The notes: generated from the letters alone by a model not told the origin. 64,000 bases of DNA from Leptolyngbya sp. PCC 7375 (GCF_000316115.1 NZ_JH993797.1:2590486-2654485); one strand, 5' to 3'. Positions 35,424 to 44,889 are shown, counted from the stretch's first letter. Program-made: numbers and translations.

Positions 35424-37355
35424 ATGGGCGATCGCAAAACTGGCTGGATTACTGACGGGCAAAGTCTCCAGGACTACCAACTAGAAAATCAGGAAGTGAG
35501 GGCGCTTTTAACCCGTGTAAAAGTGACCAAGCAGTTTATTCGATTCCTGGAAAAGGCCAAGCAGGAAATTACCCAAAATGATGAAGAAATCTTAACGGCT
35601 ACTCAGCAGGAGCTATCTGAGGAAAACCTAATCCCGAGATTTTTTAGATCCCTTAAAAAGTGGTTTACAAAGGATGCTAGCTCGGATGAGCTGCTGAACA
35701 CATCGATCAAGCATCTTCAAAACAACATTAAACAGATTCTGGCTAATGTTGATTCGGATATAGAGTTATTTGATGCTGAGTTGGTGATACCGAATGAATA
35801 CCAGGCCCAGAAGGATTTGGTCAATAGCGATCGCATCGCCCCCCCTATCGACACGGAAATCAGCCAGCACCTCGCCAAGATTTTAGATAGCAGCCTAGCA
35901 AATCTGCCAGAGAGCGTAGCATTTAACCATGAGCTGCTGGCACAGGTTGAGGTTGCTCTGCAGGAACTTTCTCCTATTTCAGCGCAGGAAAAAGCAGCCT
36001 ATTCAAAGCTGGTTGAGGCCGCTTTTCACCTGCTACCGGAGCTGATATCTAAGCTCTCCAATGCGCCAATACTAAAGGAGCTGATGCAGCAGCCAGAGCT
36101 AATCGCCAACCTCACCAACTTCAAAAATTTGATATCGCCCACTAGACCATCGGGGGACAAGCTTAAAATCCGTCAGTTTCCTATCCCTACCGCTGATCCA
36201 GACTCGGCGACCAAGGAGGCAAAGACTATCAGACTGCAACTGCCCCTGACTCGGCATCTGGTGAATCGCATTACCCACGGCGAAGACATCCTGCTGGAGC
36301 TGCCTAGGGTCGTGGATTTATCCTACTGGTGTTCGCCAGTCAAGGACCAAGGGAGCCTGAATGCCTGTACCAGCAGCGCCATTGCATCCCTGGTGGAATA
36401 CTTCCAAAATCGCTATGCCCAGGGCTCATCAGCAGATGGGACCTTTACCCCTAGCCACCTCTCCGCCCGCTTTTTATATAAGGTTGCTCGTCGGTTGGGG
36501 GCTGGAGAGCTAGGAGCTAACGCAGTGAAACGATATGGGCGATACCTCAAAACAGAGACCGGCCAGGCTGTCTCCGAGGCGAAGCAGCAGGCTCTCTTGC
36601 AACAGCTTAAGGCAGACATGGAGATCGCGTTTACGTCCACCGCACAGCTACAGAAGTACATTGACGATGAAAAAATCGCCGAATTTATGACCGACTTTAC
36701 CGACATCGGCGCTTCCCTACGGCAAACCTTTAAAGCGCTACAGCTATTTGGGATTCCCCAAGAGCGCTACTGGCCCTATACCTCTAGCTCTCCAGACTTT
36801 GATCTAGAGCCCAGCCCCTTCTGTTACGCCTTTGCCCAAAGCTACCAGGCGCTCAAATATTTCCGATTGGATCCCGTACTAGAGAATCCTGACTCCCCCC
36901 ATGAGCCGACCTTGGAATGTGCTCAAATCATCCTGTCTCAAATTAAAGTGATTCTAGCCTCGGGCTTTCCTGCTGTCTTTGGCTTTATCCACGATGCAAC
37001 CTACGATCAGCCCTACGACGACACCTATACTAACGGGGGTAATATTGTCTGTCCGATAGATTCAGAGAAAATCAGCGCCCTCAAGCAGCAAATTCACGAC
37101 CCTAACAACAGCCAGGTTACGGGCCATGCGGCTTTGGCGGTAGGCTACGACGACGATCGCAGGGCCTTTTTGATTCAAAACTCCTGGGGGACTGACTGGG
37201 GCAAGCAAGGTTATGGCTGGCTGTCCTATGATTATGTGCTCCAGGGACTGGCCACCCACTGGTGGACGCTGCTGACCACCAAGTGGGTAGAGGTGAGCAA
37301 CTACGGTCTTGATACTCGTTTAACAACACCGATTAAAACGAAAAAGGACAAGTAG
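35424..37355 (+). CDS. Papain-like (C1A) cysteine protease with helical N-terminal domain
   Basis: A 643-aa protein with no signal peptide, so probably cytoplasmic. Residues 1-240 are helical and acidic, with two coiled-coil-like parts. The peptidase domain (about 295-615) has Gln309 and Cys315 in SPVKDQGSLNACTSS, His568 in VTGHAALAVGYDDD and Asn586 in IQNSWGTDWGKQGYGWL, so the full C1A triad plus oxyanion Gln are present. An insertion of about 60 residues (370-440) separates the two halves of the fold. Its stop is 111 nt before the TIR-WD40 start, same strand, so they probably form an operon. It could be activated by or cleave the TIR partner; that is inference. Confidence 0.88.
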   Translation: MGDRKTGWITDGQSLQDYQLENQEVRALLTRVKVTKQFIRFLEKAKQEITQNDEEILTATQQELSEENLIPRFFRSLKKWFTKDASSDELLNTSIKHLQNNIKQILANVDSDIELFDAELVIPNEYQAQKDLVNSDRIAPPIDTEISQHLAKILDSSLANLPESVAFNHELLAQVEVALQELSPISAQEKAAYSKLVEAAFHLLPELISKLSNAPILKELMQQPELIANLTNFKNLISPTRPSGDKLKIRQFPIPTADPDSATKEAKTIRLQLPLTRHLVNRITHGEDILLELPRVVDLSYWCSPVKDQGSLNACTSSAIASLVEYFQNRYAQGSSADGTFTPSHLSARFLYKVARRLGAGELGANAVKRYGRYLKTETGQAVSEAKQQALLQQLKADMEIAFTSTAQLQKYIDDEKIAEFMTDFTDIGASLRQTFKALQLFGIPQERYWPYTSSSPDFDLEPSPFCYAFAQSYQALKYFRLDPVLENPDSPHEPTLECAQIILSQIKVILASGFPAVFGFIHDATYDQPYDDTYTNGGNIVCPIDSEKISALKQQIHDPNNSQVTGHAALAVGYDDDRRAFLIQNSWGTDWGKQGYGWLSYDYVLQGLATHWWTLLTTKWVEVSNYGLDTRLTTPIKTKKDK

Positions 37356-37466
37356 GCTGTGCGCCAGTGGTGTCCCACGTTCTGTTTGCTAGAGCCTGTT
37401 TACTAGAGCCCCAGCCTGGTGCTTCCCAGACGATTACACCTAACTACCGTCTACCCAGTGTTCCCA

Positions 37467-40283
37467 ATGAATTTTTCACCTACGTCACCTGATGCGTCAC
37501 CTGACGCGTCACCTAATACTGTTCAAGAGAGCCCTCGCAGCCAGTACGATCTCTTTGTTTCCTACTCCAGACGCAACAAGGCCTTTGTGCAACAACTGGT
37601 GGAGCGGCTCCGCTCCGTCGGTTACAAGCTATGGGTAGATTGGGAAGAGATTCCCCTACTGTCTCAATGGCGAGAAGAAATTCGTCAGGGGATTGTTGCA
37701 GCAGACAATTTTTTGTACATCATGAGCCCTGATTCTGTGGCATCAGCAGAATGTACTAATGAAGTGGACTGTGCCATTGCCCACAACAAACGTCTAGTGC
37801 CGATTCTCTACCAGACGGTTGAGCCTCAGAGAGTGAATCATAAGATCGCAAACGTCAACTGGGTCTTTTTTCCAGATCCTGACAAAGAACCCGACCAATT
37901 CGAGTCCGCTTTTACCGACCTGTGCGATTCTCTCAGCAACGATCTCGATGCTGTTCGCGTCCACACCCGCCTGCTCACTAAGACCGATGAATGGTTGCAT
38001 CACCAGCAGGATACCAGTCTGTTGCTGAGGGGCAAAAACCTGGCATTCTTCGAGCAGTGGGGGCTGTCCCCAGCTCAGCAAAGCTCTTCTCTGACGGAGC
38101 AGCAGCGGAACTATTTGCTTGCCAGTCGTCAAGCAGAAACTCAACAGCAAAAGCGAACCCTGCGGCAGCAACGTCTGGCCTTGATGGTAATTTCCAGCCT
38201 ACTGCTGCTGGTTGGTCTTTTCGCCACTGTCGGGGAGATGCGTCGCCGCACCGCCGTTACCCGAGAAATTGCGGCCCTCACCACCGCATCTGCCGCCACC
38301 CTGGCTCAAGGCTATCCCCTGGATGGCTTGTTGCAAGCCATCCAGGCGGGCCATCGGCAGCAGCAGGCCCACTGGCTCAAGCAGCCAGATCTGCTGGCGT
38401 CGGTGCGAACTGCTGTGGTAACGGCGCTCTATCAAACCCAGGAATATAACCGCCTCGAAGGTCATAGCGACTGGATATACGGTCTTGCAATACATCCTAC
38501 CGATGGCACGATCGTCTCCGCTAGCCGGGATGGAGATATCAAATATTGGGAGTCATCGGGGCAGCTGCGCCAGACCCTGACCGACGCCCATGGTGGTGAA
38601 GCGATCAACTACGTGCGCTATAGCCCTGACGGGCAAATGATGGCCTCCGTCGGGGAAGACAGCCGGGTGCGCTTGTGGACCGCCGAGGGAGACCCCCTAT
38701 ACACCCTGGAAGGACACCAAGATTTTGTGCTTGGCCTGGCCTTTAGCCCCGACGGCAACGTCCTGGCATCGGCCAGTGACGACGGTACCGCCCGACTATG
38801 GAATTTGGCTAATCAGAACAGCGTAGAACTGACGGGTCACCAGGATATTGTGAACAAAATGGCCTTTAGCCCCGACGGGCAGCTGCTAGCCTCTGCCAGT
38901 GATGATGGCACCGTGGGGCTGTGGCAGTCCGACGGTAAGTTTTTAAAGTTCTTAGCAGGTCATGGGAGCTGGGTGATGGATGTGGCCTTTAGCCCCGATG
39001 GCACAACCCTGGCTAGCGCTGGCGACGATGGCACTGTCCATCTGTGGCGGCAGGACGGGACTCTGATCACAAAATTCGTAGCCCACGACGACAGAATCAA
39101 TGCCGTAGCCTTTAGCCCTGACGGCAGGTGGCTTGCCACCGCCAGCCGAGATCGCACCATAAAGCTATGGCGCAGCCAGGATCAGCACCTGGTAAGAACT
39201 CTACGGCAGCACCGGGGGGCAATCCAGACCTTTGCCTTCACCCCCGACGGTCGCAGCTTGCTGTCCGCCGGTCGTGATAGCGTTGTGCGTCTCTGGGCCT
39301 TGGATCTACCGCTGACCCAGCACTACTTGGGCCATCAAGACGATGTCTACAGCGTATCCCTTGGTCCGGGTCCGGGGGAGTGGGTGTCTACTAGCGCCGA
39401 TGGCAGCCTCCGGATCTGGAACCAGCAGGGAAAGAGTCATGTGTTGCAAGGAGAGATCGACACTGTCTATCACGCTAGCGTCAGCCCCAACGGTCAATAT
39501 ATTGTCAGCGGCGGCAGCGACGATGACACAAACACTGGCCTAGTGGAGCTGTGGGACTCTGAGGGTCAACCTCTCCGCAGCCTGGGCCGCTATGGTCAAT
39601 GGATTATTAGCGTAGCCTTTGGCGCTGAGAACCAGACCATTGCCGCCGCCGCAGATGATGGAACAGTTTATCTGCTGGGGCTAGATGGCACAGTAAAACA
39701 TACTCTGGCCTATGGCGACCTGGTCTTTAATGTGGGCTTCAGTCCCGACGGCCAGCATATTACCGTAGCCGGAGAAGGCGGCCTCCAGATCTGGAATATG
39801 CAGACCTACGAGAAGGTTGAACAAATTGACTACCCCGCCAGCGTGTACCAGTTTGACTATAGCCCTGCCGGAGATTTGCTGGCCTTTGCCGCCAGTGACA
39901 ACAATGTGGGTCTTTGGACAGTGGGTTCGGGGGATCTACAAATCCTGGAGGGCCATGCAGGAGAAGTCTACGGGGTGGAGTTTAGTCCCGACGGCCAACT
40001 CCTGGCCTCCGCCAGTGCTGACAAAACCATTCGCCTCTGGCAGCGATCCGGAGATGCGATCGCATCCTGGTCAGGCCACCAAGACGCTGTCCTTGATGTG
40101 AAGTTTTTCCAGGACGGCCTCTCCTTAGTTTCAGCCAGCTATGACGATACGCTAATCAGCTGGGACCTCAGCGTTCTAGATCTCGATCGGGCCATGGCAG
40201 TTGGCTGTGACTGGCTCCAGGACTATCTCACCAATCATCCCGAGAGCGACATTGCCCAGCAGGGCATCTGTAGCGACGGGTAG
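37467..40283 (+). CDS. TIR domain - transmembrane - WD40 protein (14 blades)
   Basis: The ATG at 37467 (MNFSPTSPDASPDASPNTVQ) is chosen over the GTG at 37419, giving 938 aa. Residues 27-150 form a TIR domain: YDLFVSYSRRNKAFV, LWVDWEEIPLLSQWREEI and the S-A-E-C-T-N-E segment with Glu99 at the NADase position. A linker (HTRLLTKTDEWLHH and SLLLRGKNLAFFEQW) leads to a membrane helix at about 236-256. Fourteen WD40 blades (about 290-905) follow, enough for two seven-blade propellers, many with GH and LW or IW ends. TIR-WD40 proteins are known in cyanobacteria and TIR domains commonly cleave NAD. The papain-like protease just upstream makes this pair unusual. Confidence 0.88.
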   Translation: MNFSPTSPDASPDASPNTVQESPRSQYDLFVSYSRRNKAFVQQLVERLRSVGYKLWVDWEEIPLLSQWREEIRQGIVAADNFLYIMSPDSVASAECTNEVDCAIAHNKRLVPILYQTVEPQRVNHKIANVNWVFFPDPDKEPDQFESAFTDLCDSLSNDLDAVRVHTRLLTKTDEWLHHQQDTSLLLRGKNLAFFEQWGLSPAQQSSSLTEQQRNYLLASRQAETQQQKRTLRQQRLALMVISSLLLLVGLFATVGEMRRRTAVTREIAALTTASAATLAQGYPLDGLLQAIQAGHRQQQAHWLKQPDLLASVRTAVVTALYQTQEYNRLEGHSDWIYGLAIHPTDGTIVSASRDGDIKYWESSGQLRQTLTDAHGGEAINYVRYSPDGQMMASVGEDSRVRLWTAEGDPLYTLEGHQDFVLGLAFSPDGNVLASASDDGTARLWNLANQNSVELTGHQDIVNKMAFSPDGQLLASASDDGTVGLWQSDGKFLKFLAGHGSWVMDVAFSPDGTTLASAGDDGTVHLWRQDGTLITKFVAHDDRINAVAFSPDGRWLATASRDRTIKLWRSQDQHLVRTLRQHRGAIQTFAFTPDGRSLLSAGRDSVVRLWALDLPLTQHYLGHQDDVYSVSLGPGPGEWVSTSADGSLRIWNQQGKSHVLQGEIDTVYHASVSPNGQYIVSGGSDDDTNTGLVELWDSEGQPLRSLGRYGQWIISVAFGAENQTIAAAADDGTVYLLGLDGTVKHTLAYGDLVFNVGFSPDGQHITVAGEGGLQIWNMQTYEKVEQIDYPASVYQFDYSPAGDLLAFAASDNNVGLWTVGSGDLQILEGHAGEVYGVEFSPDGQLLASASADKTIRLWQRSGDAIASWSGHQDAVLDVKFFQDGLSLVSASYDDTLISWDLSVLDLDRAMAVGCDWLQDYLTNHPESDIAQQGICSDG

Positions 40284-40436
40284 CCTGGTGGTGAGTGGTC
40301 GCGATTCATTATCGCTGACTCTGTCGCTCGGCCCTGCTGTAATTTCTCTTGGAAATACAAGAATTGCTGTGCGTGAAGACCAGGTTGGCTGGGGGGCAAG
40401 ATAGGCTTCTTTTGCACGAGCACCTAGCCGCCTGGT

Positions 40437-41504
40437 TTATCCCAGGCCATCTTTAAAAAACCGCCAGACAACAGGTTCCCAACCATAGGCATCCCCCTGG
40501 GTTCTCACGTGGCCCAACCCTGGAAAGGGCATATGGGGCACCAACAACAGACGGCGCTCAGCTGTCGTCGTTTCAAGTAGCTCACGACGGGCCATCACTC
40601 CCTGTTCAGGGTCATCATCAAAGGCAACTTCCCAGTCCGGGTTTTCCAGGTTGAGAGGATCGCTAAAGAACACATCTCCTGTGGAGAGCAGACTATCTTC
40701 ACCAGAGGTAATGAGGAATGAAGCTTGTCCTGGGGTGTGCCCGGCAGAATCAACCGCCTGAACATGGGGAATGACCTCATCGCCCATGGCAAATAGGGTG
40801 GTGCGATCGCGAATTGCCGTCAGGTTCTCTTTAGCCGCCGCAATGAGCCCGGTTCGTGTTTCTTCGTCCAATAGCGATTTGGGCATCTCCACGGTGTCCG
40901 CCATCCAAAACTCAGATTCTGCCTGGGAGATGTAGAACCAGGCATTGGGCAAACGTAACTGACCATCGGTGTCTAAAATGCCGCCAATGTGGTCCGGATG
41001 GGCGTGGGTCAAAATAACAGTGTCAATATCTGTGGCAGCAATGCCTGCCGCTTCTAAATTTTCCCACAGGTGACCAGCGGTAGGACCAAATGCATTGCCT
41101 GCGCCCGTATCAATCAGCACTCTATGTTCGTCGGTTTCAAGGTACAGGGCATTGACGTGGGCAAACACATCTTCTGTTGAGAGAAAATGTTCTGTCAGCA
41201 CCGCTGTCACTGCCCTGGGGTCGGCATTGGGGACAAAGAAACTGGCGGGAAAGGATAGGGTACCGTCACTTACCACCATGGCGTTAAAGTCACCCACGTT
41301 GAAGTGATAGACGGCGGCATTGGTCGGACCGGTTTCAGGTGTCGTCTCAACCGGATCAGTTTGTGCGATCGCGTCGTGCCCCAACATCACCAGGCCAAGG
41401 GTTAACCCTGTCGCTAGCACCAGTAACTGCCAGCGTCGAAACCTGCTAGAAAGATAGTGTGTTAGTCCTCTTAATAGAGCACCATACCAGTGTTGTTCTC
41501 TCAT
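40437..41504 (-). CDS. Membrane-anchored or secreted MBL-fold metallo-hydrolase
   Basis: The start at 41504 overlaps the upstream kinase remnant by an ATGA junction. The product of 355 aa has an N-terminal hydrophobic segment (about 26-42) ending near AIAQ, so it is exported or anchored. The catalytic metal motif HAHPDH (167-172) is intact, as are GHTPGQASFLI and a C-terminal PHMPFPGLGH. The fold covers lactonases, phosphatases and lyases; the extra loop after HPDH resembles quorum-quenching lactonase-like members, but the substrate cannot be set. It is convergent with the TIR-WD40 gene. Confidence 0.85.
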   Translation of the reverse strand: MREQHWYGALLRGLTHYLSSRFRRWQLLVLATGLTLGLVMLGHDAIAQTDPVETTPETGPTNAAVYHFNVGDFNAMVVSDGTLSFPASFFVPNADPRAVTAVLTEHFLSTEDVFAHVNALYLETDEHRVLIDTGAGNAFGPTAGHLWENLEAAGIAATDIDTVILTHAHPDHIGGILDTDGQLRLPNAWFYISQAESEFWMADTVEMPKSLLDEETRTGLIAAAKENLTAIRDRTTLFAMGDEVIPHVQAVDSAGHTPGQASFLITSGEDSLLSTGDVFFSDPLNLENPDWEVAFDDDPEQGVMARRELLETTTAERRLLLVPHMPFPGLGHVRTQGDAYGWEPVVWRFFKDGLG

Positions 41505-41743
41505 ATTTGCTCCATAATTAACACACATAACCCCTGGGGCAATCGATTCGATAACTCAATCTTCCCCCGATGTCGCCGAATCACCGACCGTGCCACTGTC
41601 ATCCCCAACCCCGTACCGCCGGTCTCTCGACTACATGATGGCTGCAGACGAAAATAGGGCGTAAACACGTTCTCTTGTAGCGCATCGGGCATGCCTGGAC
41701 CGCGATCTCAAATCTCTATCCTCACCTCCCCCAACGTAACCCC
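41501..41743 (-). pseudogene. Histidine-kinase C-terminal remnant
   Basis: The minus strand encodes the end of a HATPase domain: GVTLGEVRIEI, an in-frame TGA, then DRGPGMPDALQENVFTPYF (G1 box), SRETGGTGLGMTVARSV (G2 box) and RHRGKIELSNRLPQGLCVLIM. The kinase's stop lies in the ATGA that begins the MBL-hydrolase gene. Everything upstream of the G1 box is missing, so only the last about 75 residues survive. The ATGA overlap might allow coupled translation of the hydrolase, if the remnant is transcribed. Confidence 0.7.
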
Positions 41744-42623
41744 TAATCGCCTTAGAGATAACCATAAAACTTCAAGGACTATTTGTCATTGGCGCGATCG
41801 CAACCATAATCCCCATGGGCTTCAGCTTAATCATGTTCCCCCAAGCCAAAGCCATCATCCCTGGCTACCAGATCGCCATGACTCACTCTCACCAGAACAA
41901 AAAACAACCCTAAACGAAACGATCTCCAATCATTGAGAACGTTTGCACCAATGATGTTTCCAGCCCCTTAAAACAACAATCAGGTCAAGCCATGAAAATC
42001 AAACAACAAATAACCATCAACGCATTGAAATACTAAGCAGACAAAGGAATTCTCTGTTCTTGCAAGCTAGCGGCCCAGAGCAAGTACCCATTAAAGGCAG
42101 CGTAATAGCTAAAATAAAAGCGACGTAATAGCTAAAAGCGACGTAATAGCTAAAAGCGACGTAATAGCTAAAAGCGACGTAATAGCAGCTTTCGAACCAT
42201 AAAGTCGAACTCTTAGAGATAGTCATCTAAAACATATCTCCAGGAGTTCACTCACCTAGCAAAATTGGCTTGACACAGTCTCAAACCGTATCGCTATGGA
42301 ACGAATAGATATCGAATCAAGACGCGCGTAAATCCATGATTTTTCCATACTCCAGATTAATTATGCAGTTTTTCGTATTTTTTTTGACCTATAGAATAAT
42401 AGCTATGTATAACGCCTGATTCAGCGTGTAATCGCAAATATACGGAAGCCCAAGAATTAGGTGTGTTTAGAGCTATGAATTGACTTGATCTAGTAGATGC
42501 AGCACACCACTACGCCAATCCAATAAAGGTCTAAATTTCGGAAATAGTAAAGTAATTAGCTAAAACTCCACCCTATTAACTAAAAAAGCTATCACCATAG
42601 GGTTCCCAAATCCTAAAGTCAAA
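41744..42623. other. Gene-poor stretch with repeats before rbp
   Basis: Apart from the 18-bp tandem repeats (42096-42186) no gene is recognised. Near 41765-41910 the + strand could read LQGLFVIGAIATIIPMGFS without a start codon, which looks like a membrane-protein fragment. A TTGACC/TATAAC pair (42384-42413, spacer 18) may be a promoter of unknown target. Confidence 0.45.
42096..42186. repeat. 18-bp tandem repeats (four full copies plus one degenerate)
   Basis: The unit AAAGCGACGTAATAGCTA is repeated four times almost without change, preceded by a degenerate copy (42096-42115). On the minus strand it codes for a repeated six-residue pattern in a 69-aa frame, but no start or domain supports expression. 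It is not a CRISPR array because there are no spacers. The 18-bp period is about 1.7 helical turns. Confidence 0.8.
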
Positions 42624-42632
42624 TGCTAGGAT
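42624..42632 (+). promoter_or_regulatory. Candidate extended -10 promoter of rbp
   Basis: TGCTAGGAT (extended -10, TAGGAT at 42627-42632) would start a transcript near 42639 with a leader of about 107 nt, a common length for cold-induced cyanobacterial rbp mRNAs. No strong -35 box is seen. Confidence 0.35.
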
Positions 42633-42745
42633 AGTGTACGGTAAGTTTTCGGCAGAGAAATCAGTTTTGTTGCAGTCTCAATTTTCAGTAACAGGAATAT
42701 CTCCGTTTAACTCGCTACATGTTTTTCAATTAAGGGGATTTCCTT

Positions 42746-43042
42746 ATGTCTATTTATGTGGGCAATTTGTCCTATGACGTCACTCGTGAAGATATCGAAG
42801 AAGTTTTCAAGGAATACGGTCGTGTAAACCGAGTCAGTTTACCCATGGATCGTGAATCGGGTCGTCCTCGCGGCTTTGCATTCGTAGAAATGGCGGCTAA
42901 AGAAGATGAGGCGAAAGCCATCGAAGCACTAGATGGTGCTGAGTGGATGGATCGTGTGATGAGAGTCAACGAAGCCAAGCCTCGTACTGCATCTGCAGGT
43001 GGTGGTGGTGGTGGTGGTAGCTATCGTCGCAACTCTTTCTAG
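42746..43042 (+). CDS. rbp: Single-RRM RNA-binding protein (cyanobacterial Rbp)
   Basis: A 98-aa protein: one RNA-recognition motif, with RNP2 IYVGNL (3-8) and RNP1 RGFAFVEM (42-49), and a short glycine-rich tail (85-91) ending SYRRNSF. This is the classic architecture of cold-induced cyanobacterial Rbp proteins, which bind RNA and are thought to act in mRNA stability or localisation. AAGGGGATTTCCTT precedes the ATG. A terminator hairpin follows at 43086-43115. The family member cannot be numbered, so the symbol is only generic. Confidence 0.92.
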   Translation: MSIYVGNLSYDVTREDIEEVFKEYGRVNRVSLPMDRESGRPRGFAFVEMAAKEDEAKAIEALDGAEWMDRVMRVNEAKPRTASAGGGGGGGSYRRNSF

Positions 43043-43085
43043 ACTTTTAACTGCTAACAAAATCTCGATTTAGTTAGTATTATTC

Positions 43086-43115
43086 GCGGGTGGTTCTATG
43101 AATCACTCGCTTTTT
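43086..43115 (+). terminator. Rho-independent terminator of rbp
   Basis: GCGGGTGGTTC-TAT-GAATCACTCGC followed by five T. The stem has 11 bp with two G-U pairs. It starts 43 nt after the rbp stop. Confidence 0.75.
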
Positions 43116-43299
43116 ATTGGCTCACTTTAGACCACAGGGGTGTCGGCCCGAGGCCACATATATAAGGGAAGATCCCCATTATGTCTACAGTCCATTGGCC
43201 CACTCCCCAGATCTCCGTTAGACAACGGGTCCGATCATCATGGTCCAACTCGCTCAACATCGTCTCATTAAACTGATTAGATTTTGCAGCCAGGGCCAT
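43114..43299 (-). pseudogene. DNA-3-methyladenine glycosylase (HhH-GPD) remnant
   Basis: The minus-strand frame MALAAKSNQFNETMLSELDH and CLTEIWGVGQWTVDIMGIF matches the helix-hairpin-helix region of AlkA-like glycosylases (I-x-G-(I/V)-G-x-W-T-(A/V)-x-x). The next family motif appears in another frame (YMWPRADTPVV), so a frameshift lies near 43150. About two thirds of the domain, including the active Asp region, is absent. The end reaches the rbp terminator. Confidence 0.65.
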
Positions 43300-43418
43300 G
43301 GCTCACATTGCTTTTACCTTGGCCACAGATAAACCACAGCTACGTCAACTGTCAGGGGCAACGGTAGAAAAATGGTCTACACCCTTCACCCACCTCAAGT
43401 CTCCCATTCTATGCAAGC

Positions 43419-44831
43419 CTAATTTAAATTAGATTCAAGAATGTGCTTCGTGTTCAACTGCAAACCAATAGCCCCAGTGCCTAGTCGTAAAATATCTTCG
43501 TACTGCTCCAACGATGCGGGATAGGCATTCTGTTGACAGTTCTGCCAGTTATCCGCAGCACTACTCAAACGCTCATTTTGTTCATCTAGGGTAGCAATAT
43601 AGCAATAAGCCACCCCCTGACCTGGATACGTGCCTTCATTCACGACCATTTTCTCAATATTGATTGATGCTTGAAAGTGCTGATGAGCTTCTGTAAGTAA
43701 TGCCTGCTGTTCTACTTCAGAAACATCCTCAGATTTCCCTCGTTTCATAAGGGTAATGCCTAAGTTTCGATGCATTGATGCCTTTAGAAACAGCTTTCTG
43801 TTATCTAGCTCGTCCATAGCCTCCAACTGATTCAACCCGATACGAAACAGAACTTCTGCATCAAATAAACCACTAAGTTCTCCAAACTCAGTAGAGTGCT
43901 CGTTTTCAGCCGCAGTTAAACTCAAAGTACCCATGCCATTAAGGGCAACAAGATCTCCTTTCAGCAAACCATCCTGATATTCGGCTTGGGCTTCCTGAAA
44001 TTTCTCTAAATTCTGATACACTTCTGCCAGGTGATTATGGGGCTCTGTGGCATCTGGATTAAATGCGATCGCCTCTTTATAGTACTCAACCGCCACATAG
44101 AGATTACCAGCATGTTGAGCCCTGAGCCCCTGATGATAATAGTAATTAGAAAACTGAGGCAGAGAGTTATACACCCCATAGGACGCCAACAATAACAAAA
44201 TAGAAACTACCAGCGTTGCTTCCGAGTGAAAATAGGTGGGAATATTAATTTTTTTGAGAGTGTTTTTGACTAACCTGCGACCACGATGGGTTAAGGTACC
44301 ACTAGCAATTACCACCAGCCCTGTCGCTTGGGACAACGTACTCAAGGCCTGTATCAAATCAAACCCACCGACAACCGAAAATGCCTGTGCTGTAATGGTT
44401 AAGAATGACGCTGAAATCACCAAACAACTAGCACTCAAAAAATTCCACAGCCAGTCAAAGCGATCTAATCTATGACGTCTTTCTTCAGACACATAGGACT
44501 CTAACCACCACCACCAAGCAGTTTCATCAGGTTGTCGACTACGACGACAGTCAGCCAATTTGCCATCTTTAAGCAAAGCTGGAGCTAGAAGCTGGAGCTG
44601 ATTATCCAAATCACTGAGACGAGCTAACGTATTTGCCTGCTGAATAATAGAACCAGTTGCCTGGAGTTTGCTCTCAAGGGCATCTCGGATCAACAGTAAT
44701 CGTAAAACTTGCTGCTTTGTTATAGTGTCAGAGGTTTTCGCCAGTCGCGCTAGCTCCTGAACATAGGCTTGCAATGCCACTTGCACAGGAGGAGTATGGC
44801 TGGGCAATGATTTGGGTAATATCTGGGCCAT
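43419..44831 (-). CDS. Membrane protein with C-terminal TPR repeats
   Basis: A 470-aa protein. Residues 1-120 are helical, followed by two or three membrane segments (about 128-150, 160-178 and 204-222). A C-terminal region of TPR repeats (NLYVAVEYYKEAIAFNPDAT and the EKFQEAQAEYQDGLLKG repeat) then runs from about 235 to 440. The topology places the TPR part on one side of the membrane as a protein-binding platform. A similar N-terminal region is seen in cyanobacterial WW-rich membrane proteins, but no family is certain. It ends 120 nt downstream of the DNA-glycosylase remnant. The partner is unknown. Confidence 0.75.
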   Translation of the reverse strand: MAQILPKSLPSHTPPVQVALQAYVQELARLAKTSDTITKQQVLRLLLIRDALESKLQATGSIIQQANTLARLSDLDNQLQLLAPALLKDGKLADCRRSRQPDETAWWWWLESYVSEERRHRLDRFDWLWNFLSASCLVISASFLTITAQAFSVVGGFDLIQALSTLSQATGLVVIASGTLTHRGRRLVKNTLKKINIPTYFHSEATLVVSILLLLASYGVYNSLPQFSNYYYHQGLRAQHAGNLYVAVEYYKEAIAFNPDATEPHNHLAEVYQNLEKFQEAQAEYQDGLLKGDLVALNGMGTLSLTAAENEHSTEFGELSGLFDAEVLFRIGLNQLEAMDELDNRKLFLKASMHRNLGITLMKRGKSEDVSEVEQQALLTEAHQHFQASINIEKMVVNEGTYPGQGVAYCYIATLDEQNERLSSAADNWQNCQQNAYPASLEQYEDILRLGTGAIGLQLNTKHILESNLN

Positions 44832-44889
44832 GCCTGGATTCCGTCTACAGTATCGGAATAATTGATGTTCCTACAGATATACAGTTCCC

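Noticed and set aside
41765..41910. Possible small membrane protein frame
   Set aside because: No start codon and no ribosome-binding site; could be a remnant but not supported as a gene.
42017..42226. Minus-strand 69-aa frame over the 18-bp tandem repeats, and possible CRISPR array
   Set aside because: The repeats are contiguous with no unique spacers and no cas genes nearby; the frame is a by-product of a unit length divisible by three.
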